A DNA stretch of 64,000 nt, taken from contig NZ_JABENB010000001.1 of assembly GCF_013002715.1 (NCBI RefSeq), forward strand, positions 1,426,001 through 1,490,000. The letters are read 5' to 3'. The DNA is from Flexivirga aerilata (GTDB lineage Bacteria; Actinomycetota; Actinomycetes; Actinomycetales; Dermatophilaceae). The first letter of the stretch is position 1. Each line of letters starts with the position of its first letter. Shown here in pieces: positions 8,168-22,197 of this stretch. A program made the position numbers and the translations under genes. Below the pieces are notes generated by a model. That model had not been told where the DNA came from. It did not search any database and saw only the letters and a program-made list of their open reading frames with translations.

Positions 8168-9265
8168 ATGGATTTCACCTACGACGACGAACAGAAGGCA
8201 CTGCAGCAGGCGGTGCGTGACCTGGCCGGCCGCAACGCGCCGGTCGAGCAGCAGGGCGACCAGCCGGTCGGTCCCGCCAAGCACGACCCGAAGGTGTGGA
8301 GCGCGCTCGCCGAGATGGGCCTGATCGCCCTGCCCTTCGCCGAGGAGCTCGGCGGCGCGGACGCCTCGGCCGTCGAGGTCGCCATCGCGTCGGCCGAACT
8401 CGGCCGGGCGCGGGTTGCCACGGCATACGCCGAAGCACTCGTGGCGGCCCAGGCGATCGCGCTCGCCGGTGACGACCAGCAGCGCAAGGAGCTGCTGCCG
8501 CCGCTGCTCGAAGGCGAATCCCTCGTCGTGCCAGCGCTTTCCGAGCCGGGCCGGGCCTGGTCGCTCGACGCGTACGACGTGACCGCGAGCGGGTCCGACG
8601 GCGACGTGACCCTGACCGGCACCAAGGAGCCGGTGCCGTTCGCCGATGCCGCCGAGCGCTTCGTGGTGAGCGCGCGGGTCGGCGACAAGACCGGACTCTT
8701 CGTGGTGGAGGCCTCCGACGCCGAGGTGTCGGGGCAGCGCGTCAAGCTCTCGGGCACCCCGGCGAAGGCCCTGGGCACGCTCGACGACGCACCGGCAGCG
8801 CTGGCCGCCGCGGTCAACCTCGGCATCCTCGCCGTCTCGGCGGAGGCCCTGGGCGCGATGGACGCCGCGCTGCCGATGACGGTCGAATATCTCAAGACCC
8901 GCAAGCAGTTCGGGGTGCCGCTCGCGGCGTTCCAGACCCTGACCCAGCGCGCGGCCGACATGTACGTCTCCGTCGAACTCGCCCGCAGCACCGTGCTGTT
9001 CGCGGCGATGCGCCTCGCAGAGGACGCCGGCGAGTCCGAGACGGCGTCCCGCCTCAAGGTCGTCACCGGGCAGTCCGGCCGGCACGTCGGGCAGGAGGCG
9101 ATCCAGCTGCACGGCGGCATCGGCATGACGGCCGAGTATGCCGTGGGCCACTACACCGCCCGCCTGACCGCGATCGAGCACACCTTCGGCGACACCCGCT
9201 ACCACCTGGCGCGGCTCGCCGCCGGCCTCGGCGACCACCAGCAGGTCGAGGTGCTCGCCGGCTGA
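8168..9265 (+). CDS. Acyl-CoA dehydrogenase-like protein, second subunit of the pair
   Basis: 365 residues, starting MDFTYDDEQKALQQAVRDLA. The middle domain is divergent and short (TGTKEPVPFADAAERFVVSA replaces the usual GFSEPNAGSD region). The C-terminal domain is well kept, with KTRKQFGVPLAAFQTLTQRA and QLHGGIGMTAEY. This pattern, a second ACAD with an eroded flavin/substrate loop, matches the non-catalytic or half-site partner of heteromeric FadE enzymes. Placed 7 bases after its partner and followed by a strong terminator, so the two form an operon. Activity by itself is doubtful. Confidence 0.87.
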   Translation: MDFTYDDEQKALQQAVRDLAGRNAPVEQQGDQPVGPAKHDPKVWSALAEMGLIALPFAEELGGADASAVEVAIASAELGRARVATAYAEALVAAQAIALAGDDQQRKELLPPLLEGESLVVPALSEPGRAWSLDAYDVTASGSDGDVTLTGTKEPVPFADAAERFVVSARVGDKTGLFVVEASDAEVSGQRVKLSGTPAKALGTLDDAPAALAAAVNLGILAVSAEALGAMDAALPMTVEYLKTRKQFGVPLAAFQTLTQRAADMYVSVELARSTVLFAAMRLAEDAGESETASRLKVVTGQSGRHVGQEAIQLHGGIGMTAEYAVGHYTARLTAIEHTFGDTRYHLARLAAGLGDHQQVEVLAG

Positions 9266-9281
9266 GCGGTTTGTCACCGAA

Positions 9282-9336
9282 CACGTCCCTTGACCGGGCA
9301 GAAAGTAAACGCCCGGTCAAGGGACGTGCTGTTTTT
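9282..9336 (+). terminator. Strong intrinsic terminator after the acyl-CoA dehydrogenase pair
   Basis: Perfect 18-bp inverted repeat (9282-9299 with 9311-9328; the left arm begins CACGTCCCTTGACC), 11-base loop, then GTTTTTGG. One of the clearest terminators in the window. Confidence 0.93.
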
Positions 9337-9449
9337 GGTCAGCCTTTGACCCAAAGCGTTGCCGATGCACCCGACCAGTGGACACAGTGGCGGGACCGTG
9401 GCGCCCCGCGTCGCGACCCAACCGAAAATCCCGTCAGAAGAGGAAGTTC

Positions 9450-10166
9450 ATGCGCATCACGCATCGCCTTGCAGCTGCCACCGCCGCCACCGCGGCCCTC
9501 GTTGCAGCCGGCACCGGTAGCGCCATGGCCGACACCGCCAGCCCCGGCATCATCGGCGGCAGCAGCGGCTCGTCGCCATACATCGTGCAGCTCGTCTTCG
9601 GGCAGAGCGGCGGCACCTACGGCTGCACCGGTGAGGCCATCTCGTCGCAGTGGGTGCTGACCGCCAAGCACTGCATCGACGGCACCAACTGGATGGACGT
9701 CTACTACAGCAACTCGGTCACCAACCCGGGCACGCCGGTCGCGGCCGACCGTGTCGTCGGGTCGCCGTCGGGCGACGTCGCGCTGGTGCACCTGTCCACC
9801 GCCAAGTCGGTCTCCAGTTACGCGCCGCTCGCCTCGTCATACACCGCGCGCGCCGGCGACACCGGCACCATCTGGGGCTACGGCCTGACCGCCGGCGGCG
9901 CCCAGCCGACCCACCTCAACAAGGCCACCGTCAACGTCGTCGGCTCCAGCCGGGACGCGTATGGCGGCACCGCCGTGCACGTCAAGGGGCAGGACGGCGC
10001 CTCCAACCACGGTGACTCCGGCGGCCCGCTCTTCGTCAACGGGGTCATCGTCGGCGTCTGCTCGACCGGTGACGTCGCCGACCCCGGCAGCGACATCCAC
10101 GCCGGGTCCAACTACGCCAACCTCACCGCCAGCCGCTCCTGGATCAGGTCCACCGCGGGCGTGTGA
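9450..10166 (+). CDS. Secreted trypsin-like serine protease (family S1)
   Basis: 238 residues from ATG 9450, preceded by AGAGGAAG. A Sec signal peptide (MRITHRLAAATAATAALVAA, cleavage likely after GSAMA) leads directly to SPGIIGGSSG, an IIGG-type mature N-terminus. The catalytic triad is His74 (TAKHC), Asp109 (GDVALVHL) and Ser190 (GDSGGP). Cysteines flank the His in the usual disulfide position. It lacks the long pro-region of streptogrisins. Stand-alone gene between two terminator-like hairpins. The frame is open to 9378, but that stretch has no signal-peptide features. Confidence 0.9.
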   Translation: MRITHRLAAATAATAALVAAGTGSAMADTASPGIIGGSSGSSPYIVQLVFGQSGGTYGCTGEAISSQWVLTAKHCIDGTNWMDVYYSNSVTNPGTPVAADRVVGSPSGDVALVHLSTAKSVSSYAPLASSYTARAGDTGTIWGYGLTAGGAQPTHLNKATVNVVGSSRDAYGGTAVHVKGQDGASNHGDSGGPLFVNGVIVGVCSTGDVADPGSDIHAGSNYANLTASRSWIRSTAGV

Positions 10167-10190
10167 CGGCGTAACCGCACCTGCCCCACC

Positions 10191-10229
10191 GCGCTGCCGC
10201 GGCCCTTCCTCCGGGGGCCGCGGCAGCGC
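10191..10229 (+). terminator. Terminator-like hairpin after the protease gene
   Basis: GCGCTGCCGCGGCCC (10191-10205) pairs perfectly with 10215-10229 across a nine-base loop. No T run follows. Confidence 0.65.
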
Positions 10230-10366
10230 CGTGTCCGGGCGTACGACGACCCGCGCGGGACGATCGCGTATGCGCCCCGGAGTCACGCCGATGGTCGCCG
10301 TGCCGGTGCGGCGATGGACTGTCGGTGAACGGATCGCAGCCCGCGGTCCCGGCACCGGAGCAACCG

Positions 10367-10915
10367 ATGACCTCCCGAATCGCCCTCGCAGCAGCCACTT
10401 TCGGCACCGTCACCGCCGCGGTCACCGCCGGCGTCTACCTCAATTTCTCGGCGCGGGTCATGCCGTCCCTCGGCCGGATGGCGGGCTCCGCAGGGCTCGC
10501 CCGGATGCAGGGCTTCAACCGCACCGCGGTGCAGCCGCCGTTCATGATCTGCTTCTTCGGCGCCGCGTTCGTCGGCGGATACCTCGTCTACCGGGTGGTT
10601 CGCGGTGACCGATCGGGCGCCGACCTGCTGCTGGCCGCGGGTGGCACGGCATACCTGCTCGGCTTCGTGCTGACGATCGCCTACAACGTCCCGCTCAACG
10701 ACAAGCTCGCCGCGCTCGACCCGGACGCCCCCTCCTCGATCCAGGTATGGCGGGACTACCTCACCAGCTGGACCGCCGCCAACACGGTGCGCGCGGTGCT
10801 CTCGACGCTCGCGGTCGGGCTGCTGATCGCGGGCACGGTGAGCGGCCTGCGCAGCGGCCGGAATGCCGCCACGCCGACGCAGCCGGACCAGGTGCGCAGC
10901 CATGTGGCTCGCTGA
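10367..10915 (+). CDS. DUF1772 (anthrone oxygenase-like) membrane protein
   Basis: 182 residues from ATG 10367 (GGAG seven bases upstream). Four hydrophobic segments are visible: about residues 3-23, 55-73, 83-105 and 140-160. Between them are FMICFFGAAFVGG and the NVPLND motif that recurs in DUF1772 proteins. DUF1772 includes fungal anthrone oxygenases and many uncharacterised bacterial membrane proteins. The last codons overlap the start of the AraC-type regulator, so the two are co-expressed. The biochemical role here is not known. Confidence 0.75.
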   Translation: MTSRIALAAATFGTVTAAVTAGVYLNFSARVMPSLGRMAGSAGLARMQGFNRTAVQPPFMICFFGAAFVGGYLVYRVVRGDRSGADLLLAAGGTAYLLGFVLTIAYNVPLNDKLAALDPDAPSSIQVWRDYLTSWTAANTVRAVLSTLAVGLLIAGTVSGLRSGRNAATPTQPDQVRSHVAR

Positions 10916-11894
10916 ACTCGCGAGCCTCGCCGCGCGGCACGGCACCCCGATACGCTGCCCGACGATGGGGGAGACCGGTGACCTGCTCGACGGGCCGCGC
11001 GCACGCGGGGCCTTCCTGCTCCGTGTGCTGATGGAGCCGCCGTGGGCCCTGCAGATCACCGAGGACGCGCCGCTCACGATGGTCGCCGTGCTGACCGACG
11101 GGTCGTGGCTGCGGCAGCCGGGTGAGGAGTCGCGGCGGCTGACCGCCGGCGACATCCTCCTGGTGCGGGGCGCCACGCCATACGTGCTGAGCGACGACCT
11201 GACGACACCGCCGGACATCGTGATCGGGCCGGGTCAGAGCTGTTCGGCGCGTGACGGGCGTGACCTCTCGGGTGAGTTGGCGAGCGGCGTGCGCGCCTGG
11301 GGCAACCATTCGGCCGGGCGCGACACCATGCTGGTCGCGAGCTATCCGGAGCAGGCGCAACTCGGCACGATGCTCGGCGCGGCGCTGCCCGAGCTGACGC
11401 TGGTGCGCGGGTCGGACAGTCCACTGCTGCCCGTCCTGGTCGCCGAGGCCGCGCGGGACGCGCTCGGGCAGGAGGCGGTGCTCGACCGGATCCTCGACGT
11501 GGTGCTGATCGCGGTGGTCCGGGCGTGGGCGGCCGAGGCGCCGTCCGGGGTCGCCGGCCTGCAGGTGCTCGCCGATCCCGCCGTCGCCGAGGCGGTGCGG
11601 CTCATCCGGTCGCAGCCGGCGCATCCGTGGACGGTCGACGCGCTCGCCTCGCGCGCCGGTGTCTCCCGGTCTGTGCTGGCGCGCAGGTTCCAGGACGTCG
11701 TCGGCATCCCGCCGATCGGCTACCTCGCCCAATGGCGGCTCTCCCTCGCCGCCGATCTGCTCCGCGACACCGACCGCACGCTGGCCGCCATCTCCCGGGA
11801 GGTCGGTTATGCCAGCCCGTTCAGCCTCAGCACCGCCTTCAAGAAGGCGTATGGCGTGAGCCCCCAGGCCTACCGGGCCCGCACGACGGCCTGA
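10902..11894 (+). CDS. AraC-family transcriptional regulator with N-terminal cupin
   Basis: 330 residues from ATG 10902, overlapping the DUF1772 gene by 14 bases. Residues about 1-190 form a cupin_6-like sensor (WALQITEDAPLTMVAVLTDG and GDILLVRGATPYVL). The C-terminal 100 residues hold two helix-turn-helix motifs: WTVDALASRAGVSRSVLARRF, then ISREVGYASPFSLSTAFKKA ending GVSPQAYRAR. The usual ligand of this type is a small molecule; its identity is not visible. It probably regulates the DUF1772 gene or itself. Confidence 0.88.
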   Translation: MWLAELASLAARHGTPIRCPTMGETGDLLDGPRARGAFLLRVLMEPPWALQITEDAPLTMVAVLTDGSWLRQPGEESRRLTAGDILLVRGATPYVLSDDLTTPPDIVIGPGQSCSARDGRDLSGELASGVRAWGNHSAGRDTMLVASYPEQAQLGTMLGAALPELTLVRGSDSPLLPVLVAEAARDALGQEAVLDRILDVVLIAVVRAWAAEAPSGVAGLQVLADPAVAEAVRLIRSQPAHPWTVDALASRAGVSRSVLARRFQDVVGIPPIGYLAQWRLSLAADLLRDTDRTLAAISREVGYASPFSLSTAFKKAYGVSPQAYRARTTA

Positions 11895-12238
11895 AGCACC
11901 CGGACCGCGGTAGCCGCGACACGCCCCCGATTACTTCCCGGTATCGCTTGACCCGGCCGGTCGCCAGGGTGCACTCTCGTGGCGTCGAATTCGACAGGTC
12001 GGGGGGCCGTCCGGGATTCGACCGTTGCCACGTGTAGACATGTGGTCCATTTTCGGGTAGAGTGTTGCTTTGCGCTGCCCGTATCCAGCCAACCCACTTC
12101 AGTTCGCGCTCCGTTCGCATGCCTCGATGCTGCCGTCGAGGCCTTTCGAATCGCGACGCCTGCGTCAGAAGTGGCCGGCCGGCACTCGGGAGGCGTTACG
12201 AACCGCCCGCATAAGTTGGCCCGTGGAAGGACCCATCC
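11895..12238 (+). promoter_or_regulatory. rpoB upstream region with two candidate promoters
   Basis: 344 bases without a gene. P1: TTGACC (11948-11953), 18 bases, CACTCT (11972-11977). P2: TAGACA (12035-12040), 17 bases, TAGAGT (12058-12063), close to consensus. P2 would give a leader of about 170 bases. A perfect 12-bp palindrome GTCGAATTCGAC lies at 11984-11995 between them. Tandem rpoB promoters are known from other actinobacteria. Confidence 0.5.
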
Positions 12239-15200
12239 TTGGCTGCCTCGCGCACTGCGACGAAATCCCTCTCCTCGGCAAAGATGGCCTCCGGCCGTCT
12301 GTCGTTCGCGAAGATCCGCGAACCGCTGGAAATCCCCGATCTGCTTGCTCTGCAGACCGACAGCTTCGACTGGCTGCTCGGTAACGAGCGTTGGCAGGCC
12401 CGCGTGGCCGAGGCCAAGACCGCCGGCACGGTCGGCGTTCCGGAGCGCTCCGGTCTGGAGGAGATCTTCGAGGAGATCTCCCCGATCGAGGACTTCTCCG
12501 GCTCGATGAGCCTGTCGTTCCGGGACCACCGGTTCGACGAGGTCAAGTACTCCATCGAGGAGTGCAAGGAGCGCGACATGACGTATGCCGCGCCGCTGTT
12601 CGTCACCGCGGAGTTCATGAACTCCGACACCGGTGAGATCAAGAGCCAGACGGTCTTCATGGGCGACTTCCCGCTCATGACCGACCGCGGCACCTTCATC
12701 ATCAACGGCACCGAGCGTGTCGTCGTCTCCCAGCTGGTCCGCAGCCCGGGCGTCTACTTCGAGCGGACCCCGGACAAGACCTCGGACAAGGACATCTTCA
12801 CCGCGAAGATCATCCCGAGCCGTGGCGCGTGGCTGGAGTTCGAGGTCGACAAGCGCGACCAGGTCGGCGTCCGCGTCGACCGCAAGCGCAAGCAGTCGGT
12901 CACCGTGCTGCTCAAGGCGCTCGGCTGGACCGAGGCGCAGATCCTCGAGGAGTTCGGCGAGTACGAGTCGATCCGCCAGACCCTGGAGAAGGACCACACC
13001 GCCGGCCAGGACGAGGCGCTGCTCGACATCTACCGCAAGCTGCGTCCGGGCGAGCCGCCGACCCGTGAGGCCGCCCAGAACCTGCTGGACAACCTCTACT
13101 TCAACGGCAAGCGCTACGACCTGGCCAAGGTCGGCCGCTACAAGGTCGACAAGAAGCTCGGTCTCGAGGTCGGCATCGACCAGTCGACGCTGACCGTCGA
13201 CGACATCGTCGCCACGATCAAGTACCTCGTCGCGCTGCACGCCGGCGAGGAGACCCTGAAGGGCCGCCGCGACGGCGAGGACGTCGACATCCGCGTCGAG
13301 GTCGACGACATCGACCACTTCGGCAACCGCCGCCTGCGCAACGTCGGCGAGCTCATCCAGAACCAGGTCCGCACCGGCCTGTCCCGGATGGAGCGCGTCG
13401 TCCGCGAGCGGATGACGACCCAGGACGTCGAGGCGATCACCCCGCAGACGCTGATCAACATCCGGCCGGTCGTGGCCTCCATCAAGGAGTTCTTCGGCAC
13501 CAGCCAGCTGTCGCAGTTCATGGACCAGAACAACCCGCTCGCCGGCCTGACGCACAAGCGTCGTCTGTCCGCGCTGGGCCCGGGTGGTCTGTCCCGTGAC
13601 CGCGCCGGCATGGAGGTGCGCGACGTGCACCCGAGCCACTACGGCCGCATGTGCCCGATCGAGACCCCTGAGGGTCCGAACATCGGCCTGATCGGCTCGC
13701 TCGCGTCATACGGCCGCATCAACGCGTTCGGTTTCGTCGAGACGCCCTACCGCAAGGTCAAGGACGGCAAGGTCACCGACGAGGTGCACTACCTGTCGGC
13801 CGATGAGGAGGACAACTTCGTCATCGCGCAGGCCAACGCGCCGCTGACCGACGACAACCACTTCGCCGAGGACCGGGTGCTCGGACGCACCAAGGGCGGC
13901 GAGGCGAGCGACGTCCCGATCGAGGAAGTCGACTACATGGACGTGTCCGCACGTCAGATGGTGTCGGCCGCCACCGCGTTGATCCCGTTCCTGGAGCACG
14001 ACGACACCTCGCGTGCGCTCATGGGCGCCAACATGCAGCGTCAGGCCGTGCCGCTCGTGCAGGCCGAGGCGCCGCTCGTCGGCACCGGCATGGAATACCG
14101 TGCCGCGCTGGACTCCGGTGACGTCGTGCGGGCCGAGAAGGCCGGCGTCGTGACCGAGGTCTCGGCCGACCTGGTGACCGTGATGAACGACGACGGCACC
14201 CAGACGACCTACCGGATCAGCAAGTTCACCCGCTCCAACGCCGGCAACTGCTACAACCACCGGGTCGTCGTCGAGGGCGGCGACCGGCTCGAGGCGGGCG
14301 CGGTGATCGCCGACGGTCCGGCGACCGACGGCGGCGAGATGGCGCTCGGCAAGAATCTCCTCGTGGCGTTCATGCCGTGGGAGGGTCACAACTTCGAGGA
14401 CGCCATCATCCTGTCCCAGCGTCTGGTGCAGGACGACACGCTCAGCTCGATCCACATCGAGGAGCACGAGATCGACGCCCGCGACACCAAGCTGGGTCCG
14501 GAGGAGATCACGCGCGACATCCCCAACGTCAGCGAGGAAGTGCTCGCCGACCTGGACGAGCGCGGCATCATCCGCATCGGTGCCGAGGTCCGCGACGGCG
14601 ACCTGCTCGTCGGCAAGGTCACGCCCAAGGGTGAGACCGAGCTGACCCCGGAGGAGCGCCTGCTGCGCGCCATCTTCGGTGAGAAGGCCCGTGAGGTCCG
14701 CGACACCTCGATGAAGGTCCCGCACGGCGAGACCGGCACGGTCATCGGCGTCAAGGTCTTCGACCGCGAGGAGGGTGACGAGCTGCCGCCGGGTGTCAAC
14801 CAGCTGGTGCGCGTCTACGTCGCCAACAAGCGCAAGATCACCGACGGCGACAAGCTCGCCGGCCGCCACGGCAACAAGGGCGTCATCTCCAAGATCCTGC
14901 CGGTCGAGGACATGCCGTTCCTGCCGGACGGCACCCCGGTCGACGTCGTGCTCAACCCGCACGGTGTGCCGCGTCGTATGAACCTGGGGCAGATCCTGGA
15001 GCTGCACCTCGGCTGGGCCGCCTCCCGCGGCTGGGACATCGCGGCCTCGGACGGCAACACCGAGTTCGCCGAGCAGATCGCGCCCGACGCGCAGTCCGCT
15101 CCGCCGAACTCCCGGGTCGCCTCGCCGGTGTTCGACGGTGCCTCCGAGGACGTCATCACCGGTCTGCTCGACGCGACGCTGCCGACCCGGGACGGCGACC

Positions 15201-15733
15201 GCCTGGTCGACCACACCGGTAAGGCGCAGCTGTTCGACGGGCGTTCCGGCGAGCCGTTCCCCGAGCCGGTGTCGGTGGGCTACATGTACATCCTGAAGCT
15301 GCACCACCTGGTCGACGACAAAATCCACGCACGCTCCACCGGCCCCTACTCGATGATCACCCAGCAGCCGCTCGGCGGTAAGGCCCAGTTCGGTGGCCAG
15401 CGCTTCGGTGAGATGGAGGTCTGGGCGCTGGAGGCGTACGGCGCGGCATACGCGCTGCAGGAGCTGCTGACGATCAAGTCGGACGACGTGACCGGCCGCG
15501 TGAAGGTCTACGAGGCCATCGTCAAGGGCGAGAACATCCCCGAGCCCGGCATCCCGGAGTCGTTCAAGGTGCTGATCAAGGAGATGCAGTCGCTGTGCCT
15601 CAACGTCGAGGTGCTCTCCAGCGACGGCACCCTGATCGACCTGCGCGACTCCGACCAGGAGGTCTTCCGCGCGGCGGAGGAGCTCGGCATCGACCTGTCC
15701 CGGCGTGAGCCGAGCAGCGTCGAGGAAGTCTGA
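12239..15733 (+). CDS. rpoB: DNA-directed RNA polymerase beta subunit
   Basis: 1164 residues, initiated by TTG at 12239 with GGAAGGA seven bases upstream, the same start codon as mycobacterial rpoB. The N-terminus [19 protein letters not shown] matches the actinobacterial beta subunit. The rifampicin pocket (about residues 420-452, [20 protein letters not shown] then KRRLSALG) keeps Asp429, His439 and Ser444, the equivalents of E. coli 516, 526 and 531. The enzyme therefore looks rifampicin-sensitive. The C-terminal clamp-binding region contains [20 protein letters not shown]. Followed by rpoC after a 117-base gap with a hairpin. Confidence 0.98.
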   Translation: MAASRTATKSLSSAKMASGRLSFAKIREPLEIPDLLALQTDSFDWLLGNERWQARVAEAKTAGTVGVPERSGLEEIFEEISPIEDFSGSMSLSFRDHRFDEVKYSIEECKERDMTYAAPLFVTAEFMNSDTGEIKSQTVFMGDFPLMTDRGTFIINGTERVVVSQLVRSPGVYFERTPDKTSDKDIFTAKIIPSRGAWLEFEVDKRDQVGVRVDRKRKQSVTVLLKALGWTEAQILEEFGEYESIRQTLEKDHTAGQDEALLDIYRKLRPGEPPTREAAQNLLDNLYFNGKRYDLAKVGRYKVDKKLGLEVGIDQSTLTVDDIVATIKYLVALHAGEETLKGRRDGEDVDIRVEVDDIDHFGNRRLRNVGELIQNQVRTGLSRMERVVRERMTTQDVEAITPQTLINIRPVVASIKEFFGTSQLSQFMDQNNPLAGLTHKRRLSALGPGGLSRDRAGMEVRDVHPSHYGRMCPIETPEGPNIGLIGSLASYGRINAFGFVETPYRKVKDGKVTDEVHYLSADEEDNFVIAQANAPLTDDNHFAEDRVLGRTKGGEASDVPIEEVDYMDVSARQMVSAATALIPFLEHDDTSRALMGANMQRQAVPLVQAEAPLVGTGMEYRAALDSGDVVRAEKAGVVTEVSADLVTVMNDDGTQTTYRISKFTRSNAGNCYNHRVVVEGGDRLEAGAVIADGPATDGGEMALGKNLLVAFMPWEGHNFEDAIILSQRLVQDDTLSSIHIEEHEIDARDTKLGPEEITRDIPNVSEEVLADLDERGIIRIGAEVRDGDLLVGKVTPKGETELTPEERLLRAIFGEKAREVRDTSMKVPHGETGTVIGVKVFDREEGDELPPGVNQLVRVYVANKRKITDGDKLAGRHGNKGVISKILPVEDMPFLPDGTPVDVVLNPHGVPRRMNLGQILELHLGWAASRGWDIAASDGNTEFAEQIAPDAQSAPPNSRVASPVFDGASEDVITGLLDATLPTRDGDRLVDHTGKAQLFDGRSGEPFPEPVSVGYMYILKLHHLVDDKIHARSTGPYSMITQQPLGGKAQFGGQRFGEMEVWALEAYGAAYALQELLTIKSDDVTGRVKVYEAIVKGENIPEPGIPESFKVLIKEMQSLCLNVEVLSSDGTLIDLRDSDQEVFRAAEELGIDLSRREPSSVEEV

Positions 15734-15747
15734 GACAGACAACCGGC

Positions 15748-15787
15748 GAGGTATGCCGGAAGTCGCTCGTGACTCCCGGCATACCTC
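15748..15787 (+). repeat. rpoB-rpoC intergenic hairpin built from two GTATGNC motifs
   Basis: GAGGTATGCCGG pairs perfectly with CCGGCATACCTC; an inner AGTC/GACT extension follows after one mismatch. No T run follows, so partial attenuation or RNA processing between rpoB and rpoC is more likely than full termination. Confidence 0.7.
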
Positions 15788-15850
15788 ACCAAAACCTTTA
15801 ACCGGCAACTCTTTTCAGACTTTCGAAGCTTTAAGAAGGAAGGCATCAAC

Positions 15851-19747
<3,897 letters not shown>

Positions 19748-19764
19748 TCGACGATTGCTGACGG

Positions 19765-19804
19765 CGAAAGGTCCCGGTCACCGCGAGGTGGCCGGGGCCT
19801 TTCG
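19765..19804 (+). terminator. Terminator after rpoC
   Basis: 18-bp stem (CGAAAGGTCCCGGTCACC with GGTGGCCGGGGCCTTTCG, two G-U pairs) and a four-base loop. It closes the rpoBC operon. Confidence 0.85.
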
Positions 19805-19831
19805 CGTGTCGGCACATGCGAGGATCCCGGT

Positions 19832-20539
19832 ATGAGCGAAGAGGTCGGGGGTTCGTCGGTCTTCGATCGACCGGAGCCCACCGAGCGCCCTGCGCCGGTG
19901 CCGTTGTCCCGGGAGTTGATCGTGTCCGCGGCTGTCGCCCTTGCCGACGAGGAGGGCCTCGAGGCGGTGTCGTTCCGGAAGGTCGCCGCCGCACTGGGAG
20001 CCGGCCCGATGCGGCTGTACCGCTACGTCGACACCAAGGACGAGTTGCTCGACCTCATGGTCGACCACGTCTACGGCGAGCTCAGCGGCCAACCGGCGCC
20101 CACCGGCGATTGGCGGGCGCAACTCACCGGCTTGGCCGACGATCTGCGCGGGGCGATGCACCGCCACCCGTGGTGCGCCGACCTGCTCGGCGGACGGCCC
20201 CATCTGGGCCCCCACGCGGTGGCCTACCTGGAGCGTGGGCTTGCCGGTTTGGCCCCTGCGTTCGGCGACGACATCGTCGGTATGACGACGGCCCGCGCGG
20301 CCGTCACGGCGTACGCGCTCGGCCAGGTCCGCACCGAACTCGCCGGCGCCGCCGACCAGGACGATCGCACCTGGCAGGCGGCCTCCATCGGCGGCCTACG
20401 TGACCGGATCGCGAGCGGGGACTACCCGATGTTGTCGCGGATCGTGCACGAGAGCGGGCCGGTGGAGCCGGATCAACGGTTCGCCGCCGGACTGAGGCTG
20501 CTTCTCGACGGGGTGGCGATCCGACTCTCGCGCGACTGA
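19832..20539 (+). CDS. TetR-family transcriptional regulator
   Basis: 235 residues from ATG 19832. A 25-residue charged/proline-rich lead precedes the helix-turn-helix LIVSAAVALADEEGLEAVSF/RKVAAALGAGPMRLYRYVDT, the class with TetR_C-type ligand domains (AGPMRLYRYVDTKDELLDLM is characteristic). It converges on the minus-strand exporter gene 60 bases away. TetR proteins next to 14-TM exporters often repress them, but its operator was not identified. Confidence 0.87.
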   Translation: MSEEVGGSSVFDRPEPTERPAPVPLSRELIVSAAVALADEEGLEAVSFRKVAAALGAGPMRLYRYVDTKDELLDLMVDHVYGELSGQPAPTGDWRAQLTGLADDLRGAMHRHPWCADLLGGRPHLGPHAVAYLERGLAGLAPAFGDDIVGMTTARAAVTAYALGQVRTELAGAADQDDRTWQAASIGGLRDRIASGDYPMLSRIVHESGPVEPDQRFAAGLRLLLDGVAIRLSRD

Positions 20540-20598
20540 TCCGGCGCGTCCCTCCGCTCCCTCTGCCACCGATGTACGAGTGGGGATGAGTGCGCGGG

Positions 20599-22197
20599 TC
20601 AGCGGATAGCTGCGCCCGCAGGTGAGCGGTCGGTTGAAACGGGCGCGGCGTCGCTCGGAACTGGTGCTGGTTTGGCGGCCTTGTTGCTCGGGTTCTTCAG
20701 CAGCAGTACCACGATCACCGCGCCGGCCGCGAGGGTCGCGGCTGGCCACAGCGTGATGTGCGCCATCGCGCTGGAGGCGACCTCGTGGATCAGGGACTGC
20801 TGTTGCGCCGTGCCGTGAGCGGTGAGTTCGTCGAACTTCGGCTGGCCGATCTGGGCCCGCTCCTCGGCTGGCAAACCCGCCAGTTTGGCGGTGAATTCGT
20901 TCTTCAGGGCGGTCGCGAGAAGTGTTGCCGCACAGGCGGATCCGAGAGTCGAGCCGATCTGGCGAGAAGTGTTGAAGGTGCCGGAGGCCGCACCGATGAG
21001 CGGTCGGGGAGCGCTCTGCATCGCGGCAACCGCGAGGGGGCTCATCATGAGCACGCTGCCCGCTCCCATCATGGCCGCCTGGAGCAGCAGCAGGATGATC
21101 GGGCTGCTCGGGGTCATGAGGAAAGACCGGATGATCAGCGCCGCGCTGAAGATGGTCAGTCCGAGCGTCGCCGGCAATTTCGAACCGAAACGCTCGACGA
21201 TCCGACCGACAAACGGGCCCATCGGCACCGAGACCAGAGCCGACGGAAGGGTCATCAGCGCTGCATCACGCGGTGACATCCCGCGCCCGGCCTGGAAGTA
21301 CAGCGTGCCGGGCAGAGTGGCGGCCGTGAGGGAGAAGCCGGCGATCAAGGTCGCGACGTTGGCGACGGCGAATGTCCTGCTCCGGAAGATCTGCAACGGC
21401 ACCATCGGCTCCGACCGGTTCACGGCTTGCCAGACGACGAACAGGACCCCGGTCACGACCCCGGCCGCGAGGACTCTCGGCACGGTCACGGCGATGCCGG
21501 TTGCACTGCCCAGGACCGTCAGGTCGTCGGTGATCGTCCCCCAGTTGTACGCCGGCGCCTCCTCGAGGCCGAACGCGAGGCAGAAGAGGGATGCGCCGCT
21601 GAGCAACATGCCGAGAACGTCGAACCGGTGTCGGTTGCGCTCGGTCACCGGCACGAACTTCGCGGCGACGGCAAATCCGGCGATGCCGATCGGTACGTTG
21701 ATCAGGAAGATGGACTGCCAGCCGAAGGCATCGACCAGGAAGCCACCGGTGACGGGCCCGATGAGCATGGCGGCGCCGGACACCATGCCCGAATACGCCA
21801 TCGCTCGTGCTCGGCGTTCGAACGGCACGAGCTTGCCGATTGTGGCCATGGTCTGCGGTGACATGAGGGCAGCGCCCAGCCCCTGTGCACCCCGCGCGGC
21901 GATCAGCGCCTCGATGCTGCCGGCGAGTCCGCAGGCGAGCGACGCAGCGGTGAAGACGGCCAGACCGATGAGGTAGATCCGTTTGGTGCCGTAGCGATCG
22001 CCGAGGCGGCCGGCGAGTAGCAACGGCACGGTGAACGTCAGCAGATAGATGCTGGTGACCCAGGTCGTGCCGCTCACGTCTGCGTGCAATTGGGTCGAAA
22101 GTGTCGGCATCGCGACGACGACGATCGTCGTGTCGAGCATCAGCAGGAAGAAGCCCACGAGGAGGGCCGCCAGTGCGACCTTCACGTGTGGTGTCAA
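20599..22197 (-). CDS. MFS multidrug-type exporter, DHA2 (EmrB/QacA) family, 14 TM
   Basis: 532 residues from a TTG at 22197 whose first bases overlap the TGA of the upstream membrane-protein gene (TTGA); a GTG at 22185 is an alternative. TM1 carries LMLDTTIVVVAMPTL, the signature of 14-TM drug:H+ antiporters. Motif A-like LAGRLGDRYGTKRIYLIGL and motif C-like YSGMVSGAAMLIGPVTGG are present. It is the last gene of the envelope-glycan-like operon, so the cargo could be a lipid or glycan precursor, or a drug. A plus-strand TetR gene faces its end. Confidence 0.88.
   Translation of the reverse strand: MTPHVKVALAALLVGFFLLMLDTTIVVVAMPTLSTQLHADVSGTTWVTSIYLLTFTVPLLLAGRLGDRYGTKRIYLIGLAVFTAASLACGLAGSIEALIAARGAQGLGAALMSPQTMATIGKLVPFERRARAMAYSGMVSGAAMLIGPVTGGFLVDAFGWQSIFLINVPIGIAGFAVAAKFVPVTERNRHRFDVLGMLLSGASLFCLAFGLEEAPAYNWGTITDDLTVLGSATGIAVTVPRVLAAGVVTGVLFVVWQAVNRSEPMVPLQIFRSRTFAVANVATLIAGFSLTAATLPGTLYFQAGRGMSPRDAALMTLPSALVSVPMGPFVGRIVERFGSKLPATLGLTIFSAALIIRSFLMTPSSPIILLLLQAAMMGAGSVLMMSPLAVAAMQSAPRPLIGAASGTFNTSRQIGSTLGSACAATLLATALKNEFTAKLAGLPAEERAQIGQPKFDELTAHGTAQQQSLIHEVASSAMAHITLWPAATLAAGAVIVVLLLKNPSNKAAKPAPVPSDAAPVSTDRSPAGAAIR

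Noticed and set aside
12239..15733. Rifampicin- or streptomycin-resistance substitutions in rpoB and rpsL
   Set aside because: RpoB Asp429, His439 and Ser444 and S12 Lys43 and Lys88 are the wild-type residues.
13706..15808. A 700-codon open frame antisense to rpoB
   Set aside because: Same artefact; composition mirrors the codon bias of rpoB and it has no ribosome site.
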